A stretch of 64,000 nt of DNA from Asterias amurensis. Lineage: Eukaryota; Echinodermata; Asteroidea; Forcipulatida; Asteriidae. The notes under the pieces are model-generated. The model was not told the DNA's origin. It saw nothing but the letters and a program-made list of their open reading frames with translations, and did not search any database. Each line of letters begins with the position of its first letter. Position 1 is the first letter of the stretch. The translations under genes were made by a program, and so were the position numbers. Positions 1 to 12,200 of this stretch are shown piece by piece. The stretch lies in the NCBI RefSeq assembly GCF_032118995.1, contig NC_092656.1, positions 13,010,261 to 13,074,260 of the forward strand, in the 5' to 3' direction.

Positions 1-100
1 TTCGCACAGTTCGATATTATATTTGATTGGGGTGCGTTGAAGGCGGCCATCAGAGTTTCCCGAGATGGCGTCGGCTGAAGACAACGTCTCGCTCAACGAC

Positions 101-256
101 TTAGATTACTAAACTCTTTTCACTGACCATACGGCAGCCATGGTACGCCAGATAAGCAATATCCAGAACGAGCTCCAGGAACTCAAACATTGTCAACACA
201 GAAACACCGATCCACAATCCAACGTTGCCACCCAGATCGCCCAGCAGTGAAGTAAC
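101..256 (-). CDS. Gene A exon 12 (TM2, selectivity filter, stop)
   Basis: Acceptor ttcatggcag. Encodes VTSLLGDLGGNVGLWIGVSV, continuing TM2 through LELVLDIAYLAYHGC, and ends SEKSLVI with stop TAA at 101-103. GLLGD-like residues before GG mark the degenerin region; GVS is the filter. Confidence 0.95.
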   Translation of the reverse strand, partial: VTSLLGDLGGNVGLWIGVSVLTMFEFLELVLDIAYLAYHGCRMVSEKSLVI

Positions 257-3200
257 CTGCCATGAATAATAGACATGCACGCAAATTGAAATAAGCGCCA
301 AAATATGTGATAACTTGTAAACAGAGGGCGCTACACAGAGATGCTATATGGGAACTTGCCGTATCCGTTTATAGCCGTAAATTCGGATACCGCTGCAAGA
401 AGCCTTCAACGTAGTGCGGAAGCAGCCATAACGACTTTCAAAACGCTACCCCATACATGTGCAATTTTGAATCCCAGTCAGATTATTCGTTCACTAACTA
501 TTGTCAATCCCAACATATGCATAAGATAACTGTGATTATAACACACCTCTTGCTTGTTCTGTATTCTGGTTGGCTGAAACACGGTCACGTGGGATGAACT
601 AATATAGGCTAGTGAACGCGCGCGCGTGTTTTGCCGGGAATAGTACCAGAGCGGGCACTAGTCTTTGCAAATAGTGCCCGCGGTAACACCGCCCTCTCTT
701 GACTTGAACCGTGAACAGCAACTACAAAACTCCTTTTTTCTGTTCTTATTTGACATTTAAAACCGAGCTGTATTATAAAACACATTATTGACTGGCATTA
801 TTCGGTAACTAGTGGACGTCTATTCCCCCTCGGGCCTGTGAGTGACCAGTCCTCTTCTGGTCACCCAAAGTCCCTCGTGGGAATAGACGTATACTAGTTA
901 CCTCGTTGCCAGTCAATATGTGTATAATATTTTGGACTAAATTAGTCTTCGAAGATGTAAGAACATAATGGGTTTTTTCTTTAGATGCGTGAGGAAGGCT
1001 TCATGCCCAAGTTTATTTTTTCAGATTAAAAAAAAACACGTAAGTGCAGACGGGGTTATTTCTTGCATTGTTTTATAATGTCAATGGCTCTCCGTCCAGT
1101 GCCAAATTGAAGTTTTGGCGCCACATTGGCAAAATATTATCGAAACTAACATACTCAAATCAATTAACATAAAGAACATTTATTTCCTATTTCGCACGTG
1201 GAGGCATCATCCTAAAAGCCGAGACTTGTGAAGTATGTGCCCGTTAAAACTTTACAAAACAAACCAGGGTAAACAACACTAAATTGAAAAATAATTATTA
1301 TAATTAATAACTACCACGGAACACAACATACAGAAAGGTTAAACCATACTCACATCATATGCTGGGTCTTGGTAAATATCTTCATATTCAAGTTGATCGA
1401 AGTACACGTTCACTCGAAGTAAGTTTTCTCTTTAAAAAAAACACCCGATATAAACAAAAAATATGCAAAAACGGGGAGAATAAAACAATGTATGTAGGGA
1501 GACCCTCAATAGTTTATGAAAGCTTTAAATAATAAGCTAAGTATAATGTAAAGGAGCATTACACAATTTGTTTTTGATAATAAAACAGTTGCTGGCAAGG
1601 AAGCATTTTATATATACCACCTTAAAGACCTGCATGAACGAAAATGTCAAGTCGTGAACTTTGCTGAATTCCACTTAAAATGTTTTCGATGAATAAGGAA
1701 ATCGAGTCATATGATTATAAATAGGTTTCAATTGTGTAAAAAAACAATCATTTTGTATGCCCTTGTCCAGAGCTTTTCAATGAGATTTGCGAAAAGCCCC
1801 GTTACGTAATCACTCTCAAAACGTCATTAGTAGATAAAGCCGCTTTGTTGCAGCGTGGATGTATAACAAAGCAAACTCCCACAAATGACGTCAGCGGCAT
1901 TGTCCTTTGACGCCCGCTCTCATCAGCAGAAGTGTTTTTAGTTTTTCAAAAAACCTTTAGGTGAGGGCCTGATTTTTTAATCGACTATTAAGAAAAGTTC
2001 AGAAGTGTACACATATCAAAATTACATTAAAATGGTGAACAAGTGCATTATAATCAAGTAAAAATACCATTTCTGTTGAAAACATTCCGCTCAGGTAGCT
2101 GTTTAAATATAAAAACTGACCAACCTGTAGAAGTTTGAGATCGATCGAGAAAAGAGTGAAAACCAGTTACACATTTTTTAGGATCTCGATTAAAAAAAAA
2201 TTAAATAAAAACCCTTACTGAGCGATAAATCTGTGATCTTAGTCGAATGCTTTTCTTACAAATTTTGTAATGCCCCTTTGAGTCCATAGTAAAAATTTAC
2301 ACAACTCAAAGCAGTCAATGTTTTGGCGGGCCAACTGTATAGACTGACAAACTTACTCCACGAATTTGTCTTCTTTTTCAATAAGGCTGCGTGAATTATT
2401 CATTCGGTCCCATATTTTCCAAGTCAGTGTGTCCTGTAAAAAGAAATCGGAACGAAACTTGCTTTTGCTGACAATGACTCAATATTGTAACTTCAACATT
2501 ACAAAAATAAGGCCACATAATATTGCATGCATGAAACAAAATTTAGTATTAATATCAGCGATGTATTTTTTGCAAAGCCCGTATAAAGGGACAAAGTTAA
2601 GTTATAATTGCTTCGCTTGAAATATCATTTCGTTCCTCTAAATAGTGTTTCGGTCCCCGAAAATAGTATTTGGTTCCCTAAAAATGCTACCCGAGAGAGA
2701 ATGAAACTATACACTATTTCACGGGAACGAAACAAAAAATGAATGTATTGAATGTATTTTTGAGAGAACTAAATAGCGGAAGGTTCTGGCTAAGGTTGAT
2801 AAAGTTTTTCCATCGTCCGAGTAATTTGGTGGAGCTATATATAGTAGTCCAAGAAATGCACTGACTCTGTGATCCAGTGGCGACTCTATAAATGAAACGA
2901 GGGAGGGTTGCCACCCCTACCTCTTTTTAACAACTTCCCACAAATACACCCTCATCCAGAAACACCAAGTTAGAGTCTGTCGCACCCACTAACACTGTTA
3001 GCAAGACATGAAACTTGTTGACGTACCTTATATAAACGGCTGGGCCATACAGAACTGCTGACAACTTTATCAAATATCACCTCACTAAAAATATTAAATA
3101 ATCAAAACAAAAACAAAAAAAAAACAAATCAACACAAGATTGGGCACAGATGGCTCAGAGCGAAAAACAAAGTCAAAACACCGCTTGATTTATTTACTTC

Positions 3201-6200
3201 AGTTAATCAAAATGCCATGAATTTGGACTATACTATCGTATGGACCTTTATCGTATGACCTTCATGGTGCAACCATCTTGAATTAACCCCATTGATATAA
3301 ATTTAACCAAACCTAGGCTGGAGGAACAAAAAATTCCTATTTGCAAAACTATTATTCGCATTCATTATTGTTATTCGATACGACGAACATGGCCAACATG
3401 AAGGCAGCTTGATCAAGGTATGTAACACTGCTGTTAATGTATCATTCATTTCAAAGGGGTGGGGGTGGGGGGGGGGGTGGCTCGGATACCATTTTGTGTT
3501 TTAAGTTTCCGAGTGTTATAGTGTTAAACTAACCTGCACTCCATTTGACAATAAGAGCAGTTCAAAGTTCCATCTGCGTAACTTGTTTCAATACTTTCGA
3601 TGCACATTCCTGTTGAATAATTATTGTAACATTGCAAAAATGTAGGTGTCAAAATTAATTATGCATTATGGGTGTTGTTACTTAACGGCACGTATAGCAG
3701 GTCAAAGACCAGAGTCTTATCACTTGGTGTATCTCAATATGCACAAAATTACGAACCTGTGAAAAAACACCCTTGTCATACATGCTGTGTGTTTTCAGAT
3801 GCTTGAATGACCTCAGCTGACTGGTCTCGAATTCAATTAAAATATTTTAGTGAGAAATTACTTCTTTCTCAAAAACTACGTCACTTCAGATGAAGCATTT
3901 TTTCGCAATGTTGTACACTATCAACAGCTCTCCATTGCTCGTTATACCATGTAAGTTGTTATGTTTCCAACAATTGTTTTGAGTAATTACCAATAGTGTC
4001 CAGTGCCTTTAAGGACAGTGGACACTATTGGTAATTATTGTCTAAAATTTGTCTTCACAGTTAGTGTATCTCAACGTATGCAAAAAATAACAAACCTGTG
4101 AAAATTTGAGCTCAATCGGTCGTCGAAGTTGCGAGATAATAATGAAAGAAAAAACACCCTAAAACACCCTTGTCACATGAAGTTGTGTGCTATCTGCTGC
4201 TTGATTTCGAGACCTCTAAACCCGAGGTCTCGACATCAAATTCGTGGAAAATTACTTCTTTCTCGAAAACTACGTTACTTCAGAGGGAGCTATCAACCTC
4301 TCCCCATTACTTGTAATCAAGAAAAATTATATGATGATCATTATTTTGAGTAATTACCAATAGTTTCCACTGCCTTTAAATAATAACAAACAAGAGTCGA
4401 AGTTCACACCATGGGCATGCTACTAAAAGTAAAACGTATACACACCATTTATCGTAGTGTTACAAGCCAGTAAACTATCGTCGTATCGATATCTCACATC
4501 GGCACAATGACATTTCTCCAAAACCTCTTTGAAGTAGCAGTCTTTTAAACAAGCCTAATATGAAACCAAGAAAACGATTATTTCTTCAGTTACCAAAATA
4601 AATTACCTCAGTCTTGATAATTGGAACAAAAAAGAAAGAAGTCGATTAGCTTCGAACCTGCGACACCCAGATTCGCCTGTCGGTGTTATTACCAACTATG
4701 CTCTCTAGCTATGTTGGCGGTTTCCTTATTTCCCTAATGAATTTTTCGAGTTGCCAGTCAGAAGCCATTCAACTTATAAACTATTCAAATCATGTAAAAT
4801 TCGCCAAGTCAGATTCCATCTTGTGATTAACCACTTAACTCTTCTAATTAAAAAAAATTCCCTTACTATTCATAGTAATTAATCATCGATTTTAAAGGGT
4901 ATGATCGTGTCTTTTTAACATTCGCATACTGATACAATTTTAAGTTAGGGTTTTGAAAAAGGGTTGAAAATTGTAATCAATTTGCGGGGCATGCAATCAA
5001 CATGGGCATTGTTTTGTAATTCAAAATGGCTGCTCGAACATCGTGATGTAATCTGGTGTGGAGAGGGATCCATGGCAACGTGGCCACAAAATACTGTGCG
5101 TTTATTGATGATATCGATTACCCTAGTATGTCATGTATGGAATAATGAACCGATTTAAAAGGCTTGTATGTTTTTGGCGAGAGATTTTTAGTTTTTGATA
5201 CGCCTATAAGGTTTGTTATAAGGAGGCAATCAGCGTTGCTTTATTGTTCAACATTAAAGGCACTGGGCACGTTTGGTAATTACTCAACATATTTTTTCTC
5301 ACTCAAATATGTGAATATGCAAGAGATTTGAGACTGAAGCCTTTTCAAGCATCTGAAAGCACACATAATTGGAAAATAATAGTGGTTTTCTTTCCATTAT
5401 TCTCTTGCACCTTCGATGACACATTGAGCTTAAAATGTTGCAGGTTTGTATGTTATGCATATGTTGAGATACACCAAGTGCCTTTGATTAACAATATCAT
5501 TATCACCAAACGTGTCCAGTGCCTCTACGATATTGCATCTTCGACTATGATTAAAAGGTATAGCCTTGATTAGGTATTTTATGTGAGGGTGAATCCATAC
5601 TTTCCGGATTCAATCAGTCGATAAATAGACAATCTTACCTTCTGGGTATAATGGATGTGATTAAATTCAGTTTTAAAGATGTTTCTCTCCTGGAAAACAC
5701 GTTGGCAGTCACCGTAAGGAGATGGTAGCCTCTGTACAAAACTCTGTTAGGCAACAAATATAAAGAAAAAACTTCTGTAAATATTGTATTCTGTTTCTCG
5801 AGCTTAAAGGCATGGTATATATGCTCAACAAATAAGTGATAACAAAGGTGTACTGGTGAAGTGCACTCTGTAGAGCTGTTGATATTATACAACACCCATT
5901 ATAGAAACCACCCCTTTAAAGTAATATAGTTTTAGAAAAAAAAAGAGTTAATTTTCACCCCTAAATGTGAACCTACGAAATGCTTCGGGCACGGAACATT
6001 CCTCGGGAATTTAGAAGCATAACAACTATTCTTTGCATTTACTTGTTAAATGTTGGGATACACTAATTAGGGATACTAATACCAAAACCAATTAAATCTA
6101 ATAATTAGATTATTAAAGACACTGGACACTATTGGTTATTGTCAAAGACCAGTCTCCTCACTTGGCGTATTTCAACATAATGTATGCATAACATAACAAA

Positions 6201-9200
6201 CCTGTGAAAATGTGAGCTCAATCGGTCGAAGTTGCGAGATAATAATGAAAGAAAAAACACCATTGTCACACGAAGTTGTGTGCTTTCATATGCTTGATTA
6301 TGAGACCTTAAATTCTAAATCTGAGGTCTCGAAATCAAATTTGTAAAAAATGCTTCTTTCTCGCAAACTACGTTACTTCAGAGAGAGCCGATTTTTCTCA
6401 CAATGTTTTATACTATCAACAGCTCCCCATTACTCGTTACCAAGTAAGGTTTTATACTAATAAGTATTTTGAGTTTTACCAATAGTGTCCACTGCCTTTA
6501 ACACACGTGCAGTTACACATTACGAACACAACAACAAAATGCGGATGGACGTATTGCCGCCATACGAAGACAAACAACTTCTCTGATCATGTACATACAA
6601 TAACATCGTGTACGTACATAAATCCATTGTACATAAACTCTCAGTGAGACTAATATCATGTGCGTGAAATTGTTTTACTCATTGTTAAAAAAACTACGAC
6701 ACCTCAGTTAGTAATATTTTAAGGGAAGCTTTCTACCATCATTATCTTTGAAGCATGTTTGTAGTGTAAATATATTGGAGTTTTGTTGTACCCGTTTAGT
6801 AGGTCTGGATGCAGGCAACCTTGTGGCTATGGTACATGTATTATTATTGGTGGTAGAGAAGGCTCGGCCTGCTCTTCCTCCCTATCAATAAACCCAGCCA
6901 ATTAACTTTTATTCGAGCCCAATTATTCATGAATAATAAAATTGCTGGAGCGTTGATACTTGCGTCTGTCATTATGGACCAATATAATTAAAGTCTTTGT
7001 TATCTCAAATCGAGGTTTAAAGGCAGTGGCCACTATTGGTAATTACTCAAAATAATGATTAGCATAAAACCTTACGTGGTGACAAGTAATGGGGAGAGGT
7101 TGATAGTATTAAACCTTTTGAGAAACGGCTCCCTCTGAAGTGACATAGTTTTCGAGAAAGAAGTAATTTTCCATAAATTTTATTTCAAGACCTCAAGTTT
7201 AGAATTTGAGGTCCCGAAATCAAGCATCTGAAAACACACAACTTCGTATTCATATCTCGCAACTTCGACGACCAATATTGAGCTCAAATTTTCACATGTT
7301 TGTTATTTTATACATAATGTTGAGTGAGATACACCAAGTGAGGGGACTGGTCTTTGACAGTTACCAATGTAGTGTCCACTGTCAATAACTATTTCGATCA
7401 AACGACCATCGTTTAGTGCGCAAGTCGTCCATCATAAAGGTTGAATGCGGTTTCAAACAATCATGCACACCATGCCACACGCATATCGCGTTCCCGACTC
7501 CCTCGTATGGTGGCCCTGAAGGGACATCGCATAACGCAAACGTGTGCGCACACGTTTGCAATGTCGTGAAACAAATCGCGAATATATGCGCACACGTATA
7601 CAATATCGTGAAACAGTTCACAAATATGTGCGCACACGTATGCAATGTCGTGAAACAATTCACGAATATGTGCGCACACGTATGCAATGTCGTGAAACAA
7701 TTCGCGAATATGTGCGCACACGTATGCAATGTCGTGAAACAATTCGCGAATATGTGCGCACACGTCGGCAATGTCGTGAAACAAATCGCGAATATGTGCG
7801 CACACGTATGCAATCTAGTGAACCAAATCGTGAATATGTGCGCACACGAATGCGATTTGTTTTGCAATGTCGTGAATTTTATTGCATACCATGTTGCATA
7901 CCATTAGGATGATGTCATAGTTGTGGATAATTTGTTACCGATCTAGGGAGTACTGTGGCGCTACAGCTAACAGGCTCCCTCTGTAGAGCATTGTATACCC
8001 AGGAACTTGGCACCAGGCCAAGGAAGACCACCCGCCTCGCTTGCCTCACAACAAAGACTACTGCTGCAATGACTACCGCTTATCTCACTGTTGGAAAGAA
8101 ACCCCCCAGATCATTAGACATTTTATTCAAAGGTATGCAACATGGTATGCAATAAAATTCACGACATCGTAAATAATATTCGCAGACGTGTGCGCACATA
8201 TTCGCGAATTGTTTCACGACATTGCATACGTGTGCGCACATATTTGCGAATTGTTTCACGACATTGCATACGTATGCGCACACGTTTGCGATATGCGATA
8301 TCCCTCCAAGGCCACCATACCCTCGTTTATCATACACTGTTGTTTATTTATCAGTTTGCTGGTGCATTGTCAGTGTCCCGTTCGGTGTCATTTCTTGGCG
8401 CACCATTTCTCGGCGCACGTGTGTTTTTTATGCAACTTATCAGTATGCAGACTCGACTCTGTTGGTATAGTCGCTTCATCTTGTGACAACATTTTTTTGC
8501 GATTGATTTAAAAAACTCAAAAGCCCCCTCTTCCTTTTCTCGTAAAACTTTGGTGTTGTTTTGTAATTGGCTGAAGACACTAGTGGATAAAGGGAATCTT
8601 ATTCTCGAGTGATTGTGTTAATACTGTGTATGCTGAATGTTCATGTTTGCCTCAAATTTCCTGCTTTTATATTTGCCTCGTGCGAAGTGGCCTCGACACA
8701 CCATACATCACAAGGAAGTGCTAACAAAGTCACTTCAAACTTTTTCCCAGCACTCATTTTCTAAATTATTAACAGTAACTTGACCGAGTTGTTTAGAGCA
8801 TCATATTCAAGTTATTGTGGTTATTAGTTATCGGAGTGTGGGTGGTAGAGGCTGATGTCGTGTATGAAAAGGGCACTGGAGCGTCACACAGCAGCTCAGT
8901 GCTGCATACTCCCCCCCCCCCCACCCCCACCCCCCCCCCCCTCACTCAGACAGGGAGCCGAAAACCGTTACACTATGGAACAAATAAAACCGCATTGAGA
9001 CGTATAGCTCGGTTTATAAATATTATTATATAATAATAAACTTACTTTATGAACTCCAATGAATGTTTCCCGCCCTGGTGAAGTGTTTGTTCCTTTGTCC
9101 TCGGGGAATGGCATGCTAGATTGGTTGTGGATGCTGATCCGAACTCCAGCACCATTCTCCAAATCCGGTATGTACTGATGTTGCTCAATTAACAACTCCA

Positions 9201-12200
9201 TCGACAGACCTGTAAAATAATGGCATTGAGTATCGAGGAAGTTTTGAACTGTAATTCAAGGAACACGTTGCCTTGGATCGGACGAGTTTTTAACCGTTTG
9301 TTATAAAAAGCATATGGTTGGAAAGATGTTTTAAAAGTAGAATACAATGATCCACACAAGTTTGCCTCGAAATTGCGTGGTTTTACTTTTACGTCGCGAA
9401 CTAACCCGGTCGGCCATTTATGGGAGTCAAAAATTTGACTCCCATAAATAGCCGACTGTGTTAGTCGACGAGGTCAAAGAAAAACCGTACAATTTCGAGG
9501 CATGTTTGTGTGGAACACTGTATTCTACTTTTACAGCATCTTTCTAACCATATCGATTTTATAAAAAACGCTTTTCAAAGACCAACTCGACCGATCCAAG
9601 GCAACGTGTTCCTTTAAGGGTTGAGGATAGGGCTTGTCATAGGATATGGTTAGGGCATATCTGTCCTTACTCTATGGTTAGGGTTATGTTTAGGGTTTGG
9701 GTTAGGGTTATCAAGGGTTAGGGTCAGGGTAGCCCTATATAGGACTCTTTCTCTGTACACAGGAACAGTAGTACAAAACGAACGTGTAAGGCCGCCAGGG
9801 CTAGGGTCAGGGTTGTGGTTTTGAATTAGGGTTTGATTTACAGCTAGGGTCGGGGTTAGGGTTCACTGTTAGGGTTAGGGTTAGGGTTAGGGCTAGAGTT
9901 AGGTTTGGGTTTAGAGTTACAGTAAGGGTGGGCTGGTTATTTCATACCAAATGTTGCAGTTTTTTCAAATCAATTATCACATTGTAGGACGGGGTGTTGT
10001 CAAGTGAAGAATGTGGATAAGATTTGCATTATAGATTAACATTTTTTCTACTCTACTCTACCATAAAAACAGTATGTTGCTAAGTATTTCCATAAACTTC
10101 ACCGGAGGGTAGTATTGGTGTATTCGCATAATCATTGATCTTGTGCCCACATAACACACTTTGCATTACCGTGATAAATGAAACAAAACTGGCGCACATT
10201 TTTTTTTCAAAATCTCGGCTTTGGCGCCGTCTTTTGGGTTCTTACATAATTTTTTAGGTGGGTACATTGTGGGTGGTGTTGCCAACATCAAGCGGAGTCT
10301 GGAGCCGGAAACGGAACTTTCATTCATAATTGGTTTATTATTTTAAAATCAAATTCCATGGCGACCGGAGGTCGAATTACAGGAAAATTTACACCGATTA
10401 AAAAATAAGAAAACATCACACTATTTCACATTATTTAAGAAATATTATGGAAAGACAAATATTTACAATGTATAAAATAAATTGTTCTAAAAGTTGCGGA
10501 AAAAAAAACCCGGATAAAAAATATTGTTGGCACAGTCAAAGGGCGCATAAAAAGCTGCATTCTATTGCAATTCAGTTGTTAAAAAGGCGTGTGAGGTGAG
10601 GGAGAGGGCTCTTTCTATAGCGCTCTACCGCTAGTAGCCGAGGTTTGGTGGAGGGGACGTACCGAGAAAGGAAATCTTTTCAGCATGATTGGACAGATCG
10701 TGTTTGGTGTGTATGATGTAGTGAAGCTAACTTACCATAGTTTGGTCCAGATTTAGTGACATTCAGTTTGGGTGTGCTCTCTCGTCCAGAGTTGAAAGTA
10801 AAACAATTACCATAGCGGTAGTTGTAGAACATTGTAAAGTTCCTGTCAATGAAGCACAGCAGTAAACAACTGTTGTTCCCTAAACCTTTGAAGAGATACA
10901 CTTATAAACTGTACATACAGTTTGTAAGGATATAAGGCCGGATCCGAACTGGCAGCTTCGGCCACGGCTACGTCCGGATCGCCGCGTCATCATGCACTCA
11001 AGTATAGGACGCCCTTAGCAACATCCCTGGCAACGGTCGTAGCCGCAGCCGTAGCCACCATTTCGGACACGGCCTAACATTTTACCTTCGAGAGGTTTCA
11101 CCACTACTGAGCCTCTAAAGGGACTGTTAAACAAAAAATATTAAAAAGGTTTCAATCAAATCTGAACATATTTCGTTGGTACAAAACAGTACTTCAAGGG
11201 AATTAAATAATATCTCAATTTAAAAAAAAAAAAAGTCAAAAGAGTTGTGTTACCTTTTCAATAAAGCATCTTAACTTGTTCCTTTTGGGGCTTCGTATAC
11301 CACAAACCAAATCAATCCATGTTCATAAACCAATGTGTGCATTTGTGCTAACAAAAATTGTGCATATTATATTCAACATACCTTTCGGTTGAAAACCAAC
11401 GGGATAGGCACCAACATTTCAACAAAAAAGTTCATTGACATTGTGGAGGGCAAACGCCCTCTCGTGAGCTTACGCATTTATGATTCGTAAAAGTGAGGTC
11501 ATCGATAACAAACTTGTATCAGTTACATGGTAAGAGCCCGAGGTTTAAGATTTTACCCCGTGTTCGATTGAGTTGTTATTTTGAGGGTTGTTTTAGTTAG
11601 TTGAGTCGGTTAGGGTTAAGGTCAGAATGGTTCGTTAGTAGAGTTGAGGTTGATTAACTGCAGTAAGGGTTGATTAGGGTTATAGCGTTTGGTTATAGTT
11701 ATGTTTAAAGACAGTGTACACTATTGGTAATTTTCAAAGACTAGTCTTCACAGTGCATCTCAACATACGCATAAAATAACAAACCTATGAAAATTTGAGC
11801 ACAATCGGTCGTCGACGTTGAGAGATAATAATAAAAGAAAAAACATCATTATCATACGAAGTTGCGTGCTTTCTGATGCTTGATTTCGAGACCTCAAATT
11901 CTAAACTTGAGGTATCGACATCAAGTTCGTGGAAAATTACTTATTTCTCGAAAACTATGGCACTTCAGAGGGAGCCGTTTCTCACAATGTTTTATACCAT
12001 CAACCGCTTCCCACGACTCATTGCCAAGTGAGGTTTTATGCTAATAAATATTTTGAGTAATTACCAACAGTGGCCACTGTCTTTAAGGTTAGGGTTAAAA
12101 GACTTTGAGATTCATCCAAATAGAAAGCATTAAGGAAACATGACCGTACTCTGGTGAGCAGTGTTTTGCATTGAAGGTGCAGGACAGCAACATTGTATCC

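Noticed and set aside
2327..2345. SWPAKTL-like frame first taken as gene A exon 9
   Set aside because: The exon at 3027-3084 has the right phase, length (58) and WP motif; the frame here lies beyond the exon 10 donor.
7382..7907. Overlapping open frames of 114-163 codons on both strands at the 42-bp repeats
   Set aside because: The unit length is a multiple of three and lacks stops, so several frames stay open by default; the products are simple repeats and lie in a fold-back element.
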